NCBI GenBank assembly: GCA_965371245.1
Contig: CBDUXT010000002.1
Location: 62,001-126,000 of the forward strand
Direction of reading: 5' to 3'
Source: CBDUXT01 sp965371245
Lineage (GTDB): Bacteria > Planctomycetota > Phycisphaerae > UBA1845
DNA: 64,000 bases
Shown here: piece after piece, positions 24,297-33,639 of the stretch
Position numbering within the stretch: the first letter of the stretch is position 1
Layout: each line of letters begins with the position of its first letter
Position numbers and translations under genes: made by a program
The notes under the pieces: generated by a model
Database searches by the model: none
What the model was told of the DNA's origin: nothing
The model's input: only the letters and a program-made list of their open reading frames with translations

Positions 24297-27200
24297 ATGA
24301 CCAAGAGACCGCTGGGCCTGTGCGCCCTCATCGCTGTGCTGACGATTCCCGTGTCCGTGCGCGCCATCGACGAGGAGGACTCGAAAAAGGGCAAGGACAA
24401 AGACAAGCCGGTGTCGGTCAAGCCGCTGGCGAGTCTGAAGTTTCGCTCCATCGGGCCGGCGCTGATGTCCGGGCGTATCTGCGACTTCGCCGTCGATCCC
24501 AACCGACCCAGCCATTACTTCGCCGCCGCCTGTTCGGGGGGCGTGTGGAAAACGAACAACGCCGGAACGACCTGGAAGCCGATCTTCGACAAGCAGAAGT
24601 CCTACTCCGTCGGTTGCGTGACGATGGACGCCAACAACTCGAATGTCATCTGGGTCGGCTCGGGCGAGAACAACAGCCAACGAAGTGTCTCCTTCGGCGA
24701 CGGCATCTATCTCAGCCGCGACGGCGGATCAAGCTGGAAGAACATGGGACTCAAGGAGTCCGAGCACATCGGGATGATCGTGATCGACCCGCGCGACTCC
24801 GACACGGTCTACGCGGCCGCCCAAGGGCCGCTGTGGAACTCGGGCGGTGATCGCGGGCTCTACAAAACCACCAACGGCGGCAAGACCTGGCAGCGCATCT
24901 TGCACATCAGTGACGACACCGGCGTCAACGAGGTTCACATGGACCCGCGCGACCCGGACGTGCTCTACGCCTCGGCCTATCAACGCCGACGGCGCGTCTG
25001 GACGCTGATCAACGGCGGGCCGGAGTCGGGGGTGTACAAATCCACCGATGCGGGCAAGACCTGGCGCAAGATCAACAAGGGCCTTCCCGGCGGCGACAAG
25101 GGGCGCATCGGCCTGTGCATCTCACCGGCCAACCCCGACGTGGTCTATGCGGTCGCGGAAGCGTCGGGCAGTTCGGGCGGCTTTTTCCGCTCGACCAATC
25201 GGGGGGAGACCTGGAGCAAGCGCAGCTCCTACATGTCGTCGAGCCCGCAGTACTACAACGAAATCGTCTGCGACCCGTTGAAGGTCGATCGAGTGTACGC
25301 GCTGGACACCAGACTCCAGGTGACCGAGGACGGCGGGGCCAACTTCAACTCCGTCCCCGGGCGCGGGCGGCACGTTGACGACCACGCGCTCTGGATCGAT
25401 CCGGATGACACCGACCACCTGTTGATCGGCTGTGACGGAGGGATCTACGAGAGCTACGATCGAGGGGCGGCCTGGGAGTTCAAGCCGAACCTCCCGATCT
25501 CGCAGTTCTATCGCGTCGAGGTGGATAACTCCGAGCCGTTCTACTTTGTGTACGGCGGCACGCAGGACAACAACACCGTCGGCGGACCCTCACGAACGCT
25601 GAGCCCGGCGGGCATTCTCAACGAGGACTGGTTCGTCACCGTCGGCGGCGACGGATTCGTCACCCGTGTGGACCCCGAAGACCCCAACATCGTCTACAGC
25701 CAGTGGCAGTACGGCGGGCTGATCCGTCACGACCGGCGCAGCGGCCAGGTGGACGACATCAAGCCGCGCGAGCCCGCCGGCGGCGAGGCCTACAAGTGGA
25801 ACTGGGACTCCCCGATGATCATCAGCTCGCACAACCACAACCGGCTGTACTTCGGCGGGAACAAGCTGTTCCGCTCCGAAGATCAAGGCCACAGTTGGAC
25901 CGTCATCAGCGACGACCTCTCGCGCGGTCTCGACCGCGACCAGCTCGAGGTCATGGGGAAGATTCAAAACGTCGATGCCGTGTCGAAGAACCGATCGACC
26001 TCGATCTATGGGACCGCGGTCTCACTGTCGGAGTCTCCGATGGTTGAAGGCCTCATCTACGTCGGCACGGACGACGGGTTGATTCACGTAACCGAGGACG
26101 ACGGTGAAACCTGGCGAAAGGTCGGGCTTTTCCCCGGCGTGCCCGATACGACCTACGTCAGCTACCTGACGGCCTCCCGGCACGACGCCGACACGGTCTT
26201 CGCGGCCTTCGACAACCACAAGAGTGGCGACTTCAAACCCTATGTGCTTAAGAGTACGGATCGTGGCGAGACCTGGACGTCGGTTGCCGGTGATCTGCCG
26301 GATCGCGACACGGTGTACGCCGTGGTCGAGGATCATGTCGATTCGAACCTGCTCTTCGCGGGCACGGAGTTCGGTGTTTTCTTCAGCGTCAATGGCGGCG
26401 AAGAGTGGATGAAGCTCAAGTCCGGCGTGCCCACGATTGCGGTTCGTGACATCGCCATCCAGGAGCGCGAGAACGACCTGGTGCTCGGCACGTTCGGGCG
26501 CGGGTTCTATGTTCTGGATGACTACACGCCGCTTCGCAGCGAGAACCGAGATCTCCTGAAAGCCGATGCGGCCATCTTCCCCGTCAAGGACGCGCTGCTG
26601 TATATGCAGACGAGTCGGTTGGGTGGGGGCGGTCGCGGTTCGCAGGGTGCCCACTTCTATGCGGCATCCAACCCGCCGTACGGCGCTACGTTCACGTACC
26701 ATATCAAGAAGAAGCTCACCACACGGAAAGAACGTCGCAAGGAAGCGGAAAAGAAGTCGGGCAAAGCGGGGAAGAAGGGGAAGTCCAAGTCCAAATATCC
26801 CACGATCGATGAGTTGCGGGCGGAGGACGACGAAACCACGCCGTCGGTTTTCCTGACCGTTCGCGACGATGTCGGGGAAGTGGTTCGCCGAATCACGGGT
26901 TCTCGAAACAAGGGCGTCCATCGCGCCACGTGGAATCTGCGGTACGCCTCGCTGGGCCCGGCCGTCGCCGGTGGCGGCGGTGGTGGCGGTCGCCGCTTCC
27001 GTGGTGGTAGCTCGGGACCGTACGCGCTGCCGGGAACCTACACCGTCACCATTTCCAAGCAGGTCGATGGAGTTGTGACCGAGATCACCGAACCGGTCTC
27101 GTTCGAGGTTGTCCCGCTCGGGCTGGGCACGTTCGAGGCCGAGGATCGTGCCGCGGTCTTGGCATTCCAAAAGAAGGTGGGGCGCTTGCAGAGGGCCGTT

Positions 27201-27614
27201 CAGGGCGCGTCCCGCGCCGCGCGTGAGGCCGGCACCCGCGTCGCATCCATCGAGGTGGCGTTGCCCAGGACGCCGGCGGCGGACCCCGGCATGATCAAAG
27301 AGGTCCACGACCTCGAGCAGCGACTGAACGAGATCAACGTGACGCTCAACGGCGACAGCACGCGTCGAAGGCGGCAGGAGGCAAGCCCGCCCTCCATCAG
27401 CCAACGGGTGTCACAGGCCGTTCAGTGGAGCGTCACCTCGGCCCCATCGCAGACCCAGCAAGACGCCTACCGCCTCGCCGGCGAAGCGTTCACCGATCTA
27501 CTCGCAGATCTGCGTGACTTGATGGAGAACGATCTGGCTGCCCTGGAGAAGAAGCTCGAAGAAGCGGGCGGACCCTGGACACCCGGTCGCCTGCCGGACT
27601 GGACGATCGAGTAG
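24297..27614 (+). CDS. Large exported BNR/sortilin-type beta-propeller protein
   Basis: A 1105-residue exported protein. The ATG at 24297 (MTKRPLGLCALIAVLTIPVS) gives a clean signal peptide, and GAAGGAAG lies upstream. Residues about 40-740 contain at least eight BNR/Asp-box-like repeats (for example YKTTNGGKTW, YKSTDAGKTW, FRSTNRGETW, FRSEDQGHSW, LKSTDRGETW) and GTFGRGFYVLDD, the pattern of VPS10/sortilin-like or 'WD40/YVTN' glycosyl-hydrolase-annotated proteins. A lysine-rich insert (KERRKEAEKKSGKAGKKGKS) and a glycine-rich stretch (VAGGGGGGGRR) interrupt the C-terminal part, which ends in a coiled, Gln/Arg-rich region. A FlgD-like GVHRATWNLRY segment precedes it. It is probably a binding or structural protein in the periplasm or at the surface. 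Enzymatic function is not supported. Confidence 0.75.
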   Translation: MTKRPLGLCALIAVLTIPVSVRAIDEEDSKKGKDKDKPVSVKPLASLKFRSIGPALMSGRICDFAVDPNRPSHYFAAACSGGVWKTNNAGTTWKPIFDKQKSYSVGCVTMDANNSNVIWVGSGENNSQRSVSFGDGIYLSRDGGSSWKNMGLKESEHIGMIVIDPRDSDTVYAAAQGPLWNSGGDRGLYKTTNGGKTWQRILHISDDTGVNEVHMDPRDPDVLYASAYQRRRRVWTLINGGPESGVYKSTDAGKTWRKINKGLPGGDKGRIGLCISPANPDVVYAVAEASGSSGGFFRSTNRGETWSKRSSYMSSSPQYYNEIVCDPLKVDRVYALDTRLQVTEDGGANFNSVPGRGRHVDDHALWIDPDDTDHLLIGCDGGIYESYDRGAAWEFKPNLPISQFYRVEVDNSEPFYFVYGGTQDNNTVGGPSRTLSPAGILNEDWFVTVGGDGFVTRVDPEDPNIVYSQWQYGGLIRHDRRSGQVDDIKPREPAGGEAYKWNWDSPMIISSHNHNRLYFGGNKLFRSEDQGHSWTVISDDLSRGLDRDQLEVMGKIQNVDAVSKNRSTSIYGTAVSLSESPMVEGLIYVGTDDGLIHVTEDDGETWRKVGLFPGVPDTTYVSYLTASRHDADTVFAAFDNHKSGDFKPYVLKSTDRGETWTSVAGDLPDRDTVYAVVEDHVDSNLLFAGTEFGVFFSVNGGEEWMKLKSGVPTIAVRDIAIQERENDLVLGTFGRGFYVLDDYTPLRSENRDLLKADAAIFPVKDALLYMQTSRLGGGGRGSQGAHFYAASNPPYGATFTYHIKKKLTTRKERRKEAEKKSGKAGKKGKSKSKYPTIDELRAEDDETTPSVFLTVRDDVGEVVRRITGSRNKGVHRATWNLRYASLGPAVAGGGGGGGRRFRGGSSGPYALPGTYTVTISKQVDGVVTEITEPVSFEVVPLGLGTFEAEDRAAVLAFQKKVGRLQRAVQGASRAAREAGTRVASIEVALPRTPAADPGMIKEVHDLEQRLNEINVTLNGDSTRRRRQEASPPSISQRVSQAVQWSVTSAPSQTQQDAYRLAGEAFTDLLADLRDLMENDLAALEKKLEEAGGPWTPGRLPDWTIE

Positions 27615-27660
27615 CGGACCGAGCGGCCGCGCCGCACGTTTTTCCGCTGCGAGCCCCGGC

Positions 27661-28206
27661 TCATTGTGCGCCAGTTGCAGCCGCGTTCGGGGTGAACAGC
27701 CGGCCGAGCTGGGTGATGCGTACCAGGTGGTAGTCGTCGTGCTCGGCCGTGAAGAAGCAAAGATCGACCAGGCGCATCGGCGCGCGTAGGCGCGGATGGT
27801 CTGAGGTCCACGCGAAGACCTCCGGCCCCAGCGCTTCGAGGCGAGCCACCAGGGATGCGCGCGACTCGGCGAACGCATCGAGCACCTCCTGGATCGGCTT
27901 GTCGTTGTGGTCGGCCGCGTTCGTTTTCTTGTTGGCCAGGTCCGCTCCGCGCATGACCGGTGTCTTCGACAGGAAATCGTCGAGTCGCCCGGACCACAAA
28001 GGCTCCAGGTCAAACAAGTGACCGACGTTCTGCTGAATTGACCACATGTCACCATCACGCGCGATCAGCACATCTCGCGGCCACGGATCGACGAGCGCCG
28101 CTACCCGCAGAGGCGTCCCGCGAAGCCGTTCGATGATCTCGCGAAACTGGCCCGCTGGGAAATCAAGGTTCCACGTTCGTTCGAACCAGGGAATCCGTTT
28201 GGTCAT
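27661..28206 (-). CDS. DinB superfamily protein
   Basis: A 181-residue protein of the DinB/YfiT-like four-helix superfamily, which binds a divalent metal through three histidines. The likely ligands are H in WSIQQNVGHLFDLE and the two in FFTAEHDDYHLVRI near the C-terminus. In characterised relatives such proteins are thiol-dependent S-transferases (bacillithiol, mycothiol) or have unknown function; the thiol used here is not known. The ATG at 28206 has AAGGAGG about 12 bases upstream, a slightly long spacing. It converges with the BNR gene, with 46 bases between the stops. Its upstream side carries a family D element. Confidence 0.75.
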   Translation of the reverse strand: MTKRIPWFERTWNLDFPAGQFREIIERLRGTPLRVAALVDPWPRDVLIARDGDMWSIQQNVGHLFDLEPLWSGRLDDFLSKTPVMRGADLANKKTNAADHNDKPIQEVLDAFAESRASLVARLEALGPEVFAWTSDHPRLRAPMRLVDLCFFTAEHDDYHLVRITQLGRLFTPNAAATGAQ

Positions 28207-28244
28207 GGCGTGTGCGTGCCTCCTTGGTGGGATGGGTCCGTGAA

Positions 28245-28325
28245 TCAGAGCCGCAGGCGCTAGCCTGCGGACCCCTGCGCCGACATGTCCCCGGGCTCGC
28301 TTCCGGTGCTGAAGAGCGCCCAGCG
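28245..28325. repeat. Dispersed intergenic element, family D, copy 2
   Basis: It contains the hairpin GCAGGC-GCTA-GCCTGC (28253-28268), then GGACCCCTGCG, ACATGTC and the CGGGCTCGC / CCGGTGCT blocks shared with 6532-6633. It ends five bases before the stop codon of the dehydratase gene at 28331, so it lies at that gene's 3' end. Confidence 0.65.
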
Positions 28326-28330
28326 CAGCA

Positions 28331-30331
28331 TCAGGAAGATGGTACGGCAGGCTTTGGCGATGGTTCGGCCATTGGTGTCGAATCTTGCGGGTCTTCTTCC
28401 AGGTTCGTGGGCGCGTACTCGGGCACGAGTCGCTTGAGCTGGGCCTGAATGTCGGCCTTGGCGGCCGTATCCGCCATGCCGATCAACCGATCGACGCCGG
28501 CGCGGACGACCCGCGGGTCGGCCGACCGGTGTTTCCAGATGCCGATCTTGGGGTGGGCGGTGTCGCCGACGTCTTCATGCTCGCTGGACAGCTCTTCGAA
28601 GAGCTTCTCGCCGGGGCGTATACCGGTAAACGTCACATCAATGTCCACGCCCGGTCGAAGACCGCTGAGGGTAATCATGGCTCTTGCCATATCGACGATG
28701 CGGACCGGCTCGCCCATGTCGAGCACGTAGATCTCACCGCCCTTGCCGATCGCACCGGCCTCGAGCACCAGTTGCGCCGCTTCGGTGATGCTCATGAAGT
28801 ACCGTTGCATGTCGGGGTGAGTCACCGTGATCGGTCCGCCGCTGGCAATCTGCCGCTGGAAGATCGGGACGACGCTGCCGCTGCTGCCGAGCACGTTGCC
28901 GAAACGAACGGTGACGAACTGTGTCAGGCTGGTGTCGCTCAGACTCTGGACGTACATCTCGGCCACCCGCTTCGTGCAGCCCATGATGCTGGTCGGATTG
29001 ACGGCCTTGTCCGTCGAGATCAACACCATGTGCGCGACCTTCGCCTCGATGGCGGCGCGCGCGATGACGCCCGTGCCGCCGATGTTGTTCTTGATGGCCT
29101 CGCCGGTGTTGCATTCCATCATCGGCACGTGCTTGTGCGCCGCGGCGTGAAAGACAATGGACGGCGTCTCTGCCGAGAAGATGGCGGCGATTCTCGGGGC
29201 GTCGCACACATCGGCCACACACGCAACGATTGCCAGACCGGGGTGCTTGGCAAGAAGCTCGCGCTCGATCTCAAACAGACCGTTCTCCGCCTGTTCGATC
29301 AGCACGAGACGCCGCGGCGAGAACCCGGCGATCTGTCGGCACATCTGAGAGCCGATGCTTCCGCCGGCTCCGGTCACCACGACTCGCTTGTCTTTGAGTT
29401 GACCAGAGATTCTCTGGGTATCCAGCTCGACGGGTTCCCGGCCGAGAAGGTCGGCGATGTCCACGTCACGGATCTGGGTTACCTGCACCCGCCCGGAAAT
29501 GACATCTGTTACCGCGGGAATCGTGCGGAACAGGACGCCGGTTCCCTCGCACCGTTCGACCAGCGAGCGAATTCGCTTGGGCGCGGCGCCCGGCAACGCG
29601 ATGAACACCTCCTGGACGTTGTGCTTCTGACAAATATCGCGGATGTCCTCGGTGCGACCCAAGACCTCGACGCCGTGGATGCGGCTCTGTAGGCGTTGGA
29701 CGTCGTCGTCCAGAAACCCCACGCAATAACACGGCTCATGGCGCATCCGAAGAAGCTCACGAAGAACAGCCTCTCCCGCGTTGCCGGCGCCCACGATCAG
29801 GACGCGTGTGGGGTTGGCGGCGCGCTGCGGTTGAATGTCCTCGTAGTAGAAACGCACCAGAATCCGGGCGGCCGACACGAAAACGACCGTGGCGGCGAAG
29901 TCCAACAGGAAGACCGAAGATTGCGGTAGAAGATTCGGCACGCGTTCGATCAGGGCATAGCCCGCAATCCGCTGCCAACCGTTTTCCAGAAGAAAGTAGA
30001 CCACCAAGAAGAAGAACGTGCCGATCAGTGACGAACGGATCACACCATAGAGATCTCGAAGACCCACATACCGCCAGGATCCGCGATACTGGCCGGCCAA
30101 CTGAAAGACCAGCAGCTTGACCGGTAGGGCGATGAGCAGCAGCGGAAGGTACAGCGTCGGGGCCCACGCATAGGAGACGCCTCCCACCCGGCGCGTCGCT
30201 CGGAAGTTGTACGCCAGGAGAAACGCGGCCAGCAAGGCGAGCACGAACAGCGCACCGTGCGCGCAGACCACCAGAATGGTGCGGTATCGGACGACGGGGC
30301 CGATGACCCGTTTGCGCAGCGTACTCGTCAC
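28331..30331 (-). CDS. Membrane-bound nucleotide-sugar 4,6-dehydratase (WbpM/FlaA1/CapD-like)
   Basis: A 666-residue protein. The GTG at 30331 follows GGAGG by six bases. Four transmembrane helices occupy roughly residues 18-165. A first Rossmann unit follows (VLIVGAGNAGEAVLREL) and then the SDR catalytic domain: VVVTGAGGSIGSQMCRQI for NAD(P), FHAAAHKHVPMME, and STDKAVNPTSIMG-CTKR. As in WbpM and FlaA1, the usual SDR Tyr-xxx-Lys is Met-xxx-Lys. The family makes UDP-4-keto-6-deoxy sugars for O-antigen, capsule or glycoprotein glycans. A Pro/Ser-rich tail ends the protein. No further polysaccharide genes flank it, so the pathway it serves is undetermined. Confidence 0.88.
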   Translation of the reverse strand: MTSTLRKRVIGPVVRYRTILVVCAHGALFVLALLAAFLLAYNFRATRRVGGVSYAWAPTLYLPLLLIALPVKLLVFQLAGQYRGSWRYVGLRDLYGVIRSSLIGTFFFLVVYFLLENGWQRIAGYALIERVPNLLPQSSVFLLDFAATVVFVSAARILVRFYYEDIQPQRAANPTRVLIVGAGNAGEAVLRELLRMRHEPCYCVGFLDDDVQRLQSRIHGVEVLGRTEDIRDICQKHNVQEVFIALPGAAPKRIRSLVERCEGTGVLFRTIPAVTDVISGRVQVTQIRDVDIADLLGREPVELDTQRISGQLKDKRVVVTGAGGSIGSQMCRQIAGFSPRRLVLIEQAENGLFEIERELLAKHPGLAIVACVADVCDAPRIAAIFSAETPSIVFHAAAHKHVPMMECNTGEAIKNNIGGTGVIARAAIEAKVAHMVLISTDKAVNPTSIMGCTKRVAEMYVQSLSDTSLTQFVTVRFGNVLGSSGSVVPIFQRQIASGGPITVTHPDMQRYFMSITEAAQLVLEAGAIGKGGEIYVLDMGEPVRIVDMARAMITLSGLRPGVDIDVTFTGIRPGEKLFEELSSEHEDVGDTAHPKIGIWKHRSADPRVVRAGVDRLIGMADTAAKADIQAQLKRLVPEYAPTNLEEDPQDSTPMAEPSPKPAVPSS

Positions 30332-30407
30332 GTTTCCTCCGTCGCCAGTACATGGCTGCCCCGGGGCCGGGCGCTCAACCAGGGTGATCCTGCCCCGACC
30401 GCCGAGA

Positions 30408-31583
30408 TCAGTGCCGTGGCTCTACGGAATCCGGCAAAAGAGCGTCCTGGGCAGCCTGCATCTGCGCCGGCCACCGGCCGAACACCGTGCCCGCCAGATC
30501 GAGCGTCCCCACGAGACGGCTCGCCTCGCCACGCTCCCGCATGTGCCAAAGCACGAACGCCCGGAGCGTGTTGATCGTAAGAAACGCCGGCCCCAGCGGG
30601 GCTCGCCGAAGGGCATCGACCCGGACACGCTGTGCCGCGGTCGAGTCGCCGAAGCGCGCCGGCAGGTCCAACGGGTGCAGGAACGGGTTGTTGTCCCGAC
30701 GGATCAATTGCCTCAAGACCGCGGCGGCGCTTTGCGTGGAGCCGGTGGCCACGTGGCAGAGGATTTCCCCGATTCTCGCCTCTGATCCGAACTCGTCCGA
30801 CAGCGCGGCCGTTTCGAACGCACGGGCCGCGCGGCGGTAGACACCCTGGCCGAACCAGTCCCACGCCTCTTCTCGAACGCGGCCAAGGGACTCCGCTGTG
30901 CTGTCGTGGAGTCGCTCGGCCAGCGTGGGCGCGTCGGATGGGACCGTGGGCTCAAGTCGCGCGTCGTCAACGGGGGGGGCGGCGCGTGCGCGCATGGGCA
31001 GGCCGACACCGGGTGTTATGGCGGCCCGGGTGACCGAGGCTGTCAAAGCGGTTGCGGCCAACAGTTCGTAACGCCGTGAGAAGATCCCCGCAACATCTTT
31101 GGGGTCCGCGCTTTGCGGGCGCGTTCCGAACCCACCATAGCGAGCGAACGCATTGCGACGTGACCATGGCACCCCCGGCATGAGGTCGTTGATCGATCCC
31201 CGTTGACCGGGCAACGCCTGCAAGAAACGGCGGTGACCCCCGGATGGCAAGAGCAGGCTCAGCCCGCCTCGACGATCGACCCGCCGGCCCAAGGTCTGGT
31301 ACCCACGAAATGCGTTGCGCTGTGCATCGGTTGCGAAGACGCCGGCCGTACGCCGGTTGGGCGAGAACGGACGAGCGTTGCCGTACTTGTCGAGCATCGT
31401 GGTAGGCCCGTACATCCTGACAGTGGAGGTCGATGGGGAAGGTTGGGCGGCGGCCGTGGCGGGAAACGCCCCTGCCAGAGCCCACGACAGTACAACGGAA
31501 AGCACGCAGCACCAGGTCGGAACCTGGATCCTTGGCGCCGTCCTCGTTGCGGTTGGATATGTCGGCAAGTGTCTGTCGTGCAT
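30408..31583 (-). CDS. Exported hypothetical protein with helical-repeat C-terminus
   Basis: A 391-residue protein with a signal peptide (WCCVLSVVLSWALAGAFPAT, cleavage near AAAQ). The middle region is Arg/Gly/Ser-rich and low in pattern. Residues about 230-370 look like two or three helical TPR-like hairpins (WFGQGVYRRAARAFETAALS, ARIGEILCHVATGSTQSAAAVLRQL, INTLRAFVLWHM). No conserved family was recognised and no catalytic motif is visible. It lies 76 bases upstream of the dehydratase gene on the same strand and may be co-transcribed with it. A periplasmic accessory or scaffold role is a guess from the signal peptide and repeats only. Confidence 0.6.
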   Translation of the reverse strand: MHDRHLPTYPTATRTAPRIQVPTWCCVLSVVLSWALAGAFPATAAAQPSPSTSTVRMYGPTTMLDKYGNARPFSPNRRTAGVFATDAQRNAFRGYQTLGRRVDRRGGLSLLLPSGGHRRFLQALPGQRGSINDLMPGVPWSRRNAFARYGGFGTRPQSADPKDVAGIFSRRYELLAATALTASVTRAAITPGVGLPMRARAAPPVDDARLEPTVPSDAPTLAERLHDSTAESLGRVREEAWDWFGQGVYRRAARAFETAALSDEFGSEARIGEILCHVATGSTQSAAAVLRQLIRRDNNPFLHPLDLPARFGDSTAAQRVRVDALRRAPLGPAFLTINTLRAFVLWHMRERGEASRLVGTLDLAGTVFGRWPAQMQAAQDALLPDSVEPRH

Positions 31584-31752
31584 AACGTTACAATCGGCAG
31601 ATCGTAGTTCTCCGCATAGTTGTAATCAAGGTGGGCTGTCCGCGCGGAACCGCCCCGTACAAGCCGTAAGATACTGTCAAGAAAGGAGTTAACGCCAGCG
31701 TGTGGAGGATCGGCGGGGCGTCGAGGAGTGCCTGGCCAGCGGAACGGCGGGC

Positions 31753-32748
31753 CTAGAACTTTCGCTCGATGATGAACCGGGCCATCGACGACAGAGCCGT
31801 CTTGGCTTCGGACGCGGGAAGCACGTCGAGAAAACGAACCGCGTCATCGACCAGGCCGGCGGCCCGCGTCATGGCGTAGTCGATGCTTCCGGTCGCCTCG
31901 TGCCACCGCCGAAGCGTCGAGCGGTCGCAGGCGGCCTCGCCGGCGACCAGGGTTCCAAGCCGGGTCGCCGTCTCGCTCTCGGAGTGCTCAAGGCAATGGA
32001 TCGTCGGCAGCGTTAGCTTGCCTCGAACAAGATCGAGCCCGAGGGTCTTGCCGACTTCCGCTCGCTCGCCGACGACGTCGAGCACGTCGTCAACGATCTG
32101 GAACGCTATTCCCGCGGCGAGTCCGTACGCGCGAAGCGCATCCGCCACCGTCGGCGTCGCCCCGGCGAACGTAGCCCCAAGCTCGCAGGCGACGGCGGTC
32201 AACGCGCCGGTCTTCCGGCCGACAATGTCGAGGTACACCTCTTCGCCCAATCGGTCGTTCCCGATGTGATGGTTTTGCAGGAGTTCGCCCTCACACACCG
32301 TGTTTGTCGCCGCGGCCACACGGCGTGCGGCCCACTGACTATCGAGGCCGCTGCACAGGTGAAACGCGTGGCTGATCAGGTAGTCGCCCAGCAACACGGC
32401 GGCGATGTTCCCTTCCGTTGCGCAAACGGTCGGGTGAGTTCGCCGCTCGTCGGCCTGGTCGATCACGTCGTCATGGACAAGGGTGGCCATGTGCACCATC
32501 TCGACCACGGCGGCCAGCGTGGGATGGGCATCCGTCAACTCGCCGACCGCCCGCCCGGACAGCAACACCAGCGCCGGTCGGAGCATCTTCCCGCGGTACC
32601 CGCGCACGCGATCGCACAGCGCGCGCATGGAGGGAACGTCGCTGTCGAGTTCCGCGTCGAACACTCGCTGCGCGGCGGCGAGCTCCCTCCGAATGGGGGC
32701 GTAGAAATCCAGCGAGGTGGGTGCGACGCTGCCGATGGCTACGTTCAC
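31753..32748 (-). CDS. Polyprenyl diphosphate synthase
   Basis: A 331-residue trans-prenyltransferase. It condenses isopentenyl diphosphate onto an allylic primer to make the long chains of menaquinone/ubiquinone side chains or carrier precursors. The GTG at 32748 has AGGGAA eight bases upstream; the long reading frame before it is intergenic. The first aspartate-rich motif is VHDDVIDQADERR (D93, D94, D97), the chain-length region precedes it (EMVHMATL), GRKTGALTAVACELGA is the central motif, and FQIVDDVLDVVGE is the second aspartate motif. The small residues before the first motif (AT) suit a long product, consistent with octaprenyl or longer synthases (IspB/HepS type). Product length is inferred. 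Confidence 0.88.
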   Translation of the reverse strand: MNVAIGSVAPTSLDFYAPIRRELAAAQRVFDAELDSDVPSMRALCDRVRGYRGKMLRPALVLLSGRAVGELTDAHPTLAAVVEMVHMATLVHDDVIDQADERRTHPTVCATEGNIAAVLLGDYLISHAFHLCSGLDSQWAARRVAAATNTVCEGELLQNHHIGNDRLGEEVYLDIVGRKTGALTAVACELGATFAGATPTVADALRAYGLAAGIAFQIVDDVLDVVGERAEVGKTLGLDLVRGKLTLPTIHCLEHSESETATRLGTLVAGEAACDRSTLRRWHEATGSIDYAMTRAAGLVDDAVRFLDVLPASEAKTALSSMARFIIERKF

Positions 32749-32990
32749 GTCATTGGTTCCCTGTGGCACGTCCGGCGAACCTTCAGTGATCGGCCGCGTG
32801 GATTCGTGGTGCCGCGCGGATTCTACTGACGCCCGAGCGGACCGGACAATCGTTTTCAAATGTTTTGAAAAGGACAAGAGGGGTTGAGGCTCGGGCGCCC
32901 CGGGGTGAGCATTCGTTTCCCTGGGACATGCGCAACCGGCGACTTCGACAGCCCTGCCCGGCATCGGGCTATGGTTGTTCTCCGAATCAG

Positions 32991-33064
32991 AGTGGCATGG
33001 CCACGCTTGCGTGCCCATGTGCGTCCGGCCAGAGCATGCTCACGCAAGCGTGAGCATGGCACCC
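32991..33064. repeat. Bipartite hairpin element, family B
   Basis: A 74-base element from AGTGGCATGG to CATGGCACCC. The left half holds CACGC-TT-GCGTG, the right half the longer palindrome ATGCTCACGC-AA-GCGTGAGCAT. It ends six bases beyond the moaC stop codon. The rest of the gap 32749-33070 has no recognised feature. Confidence 0.7.
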
Positions 33065-33070
33065 ATCCAT

Positions 33071-33580
33071 TCATGGGTCACCGCCCGACGCGCGTTGGTA
33101 GGTTCCGCTTCGCCCGCCGCTCTTGGTTTCAAGCTGAATCGGGCCGATGACGATCGCTTTGTCGGCGGCCTTGGCCATGTCATAGATCGTCAAGGCCGCG
33201 ACCGACGCGCCCGTCATCGCCTCCATCTCGACCCCGGTGCGCGATTCGGTCTTCACCGAGCAACGGATCAACAGCGCGCCGTCGCCCGTTCGGTCGAACT
33301 CCACGCGTACCCAATCCAGCGCGAGCGGATGGCAAAGCGGAATCATCTCGCTCGTGCGTTTCGCCGCCATGATTCCCGCCAGCCGCGCGGCCGACAGGGC
33401 GTCTCCTTTGGGTAACACACCCCCGAAGAGCGCCGTCAGCGCGTCCGGTCGCATCCGCACCACGGCCGATGCGCTCGCCTCACGCCGCGTGATCGGTTTC
33501 TCAGAAACGTCCACCATTCGGGCGTCGCCGCCGGGGCCGACGTGGGAAAGATTCGGACTTGCATGGTCACTCGTCATCAT
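33071..33580 (-). CDS. moaC: Cyclic pyranopterin monophosphate synthase (MoaC)
   Basis: A 169-residue enzyme that, after the radical SAM protein MoaA, forms cyclic pyranopterin monophosphate in molybdenum cofactor synthesis. Family motifs are present: MVDVSEKPITRREA at the start, KGDALSAARLAGIMAAKRT, the active-site stretch IPLCHPLALDWV, and KTESRTGVEMEAMTGASVAALTIYDM-KAADK. The length is normal. The start is placed at the first of two adjacent ATG codons (33580). No Shine-Dalgarno is evident. Other moa or moe genes are not in the window. It is transcribed divergently from a small membrane-protein gene. Confidence 0.92.
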   Translation of the reverse strand: MMTSDHASPNLSHVGPGGDARMVDVSEKPITRREASASAVVRMRPDALTALFGGVLPKGDALSAARLAGIMAAKRTSEMIPLCHPLALDWVRVEFDRTGDGALLIRCSVKTESRTGVEMEAMTGASVAALTIYDMAKAADKAIVIGPIQLETKSGGRSGTYQRASGGDP

Positions 33581-33639
33581 GACGTCATTGTCGTCGTCGC
33601 CGACACCTGGGGCAAATAATCCGCTCGGTCGATCGACGC

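Noticed and set aside
32749..33018. N-terminal extension of the polyprenyl synthase
   Set aside because: It runs through a family B element and has no family similarity. The GTG at 32748 has its own ribosome site.
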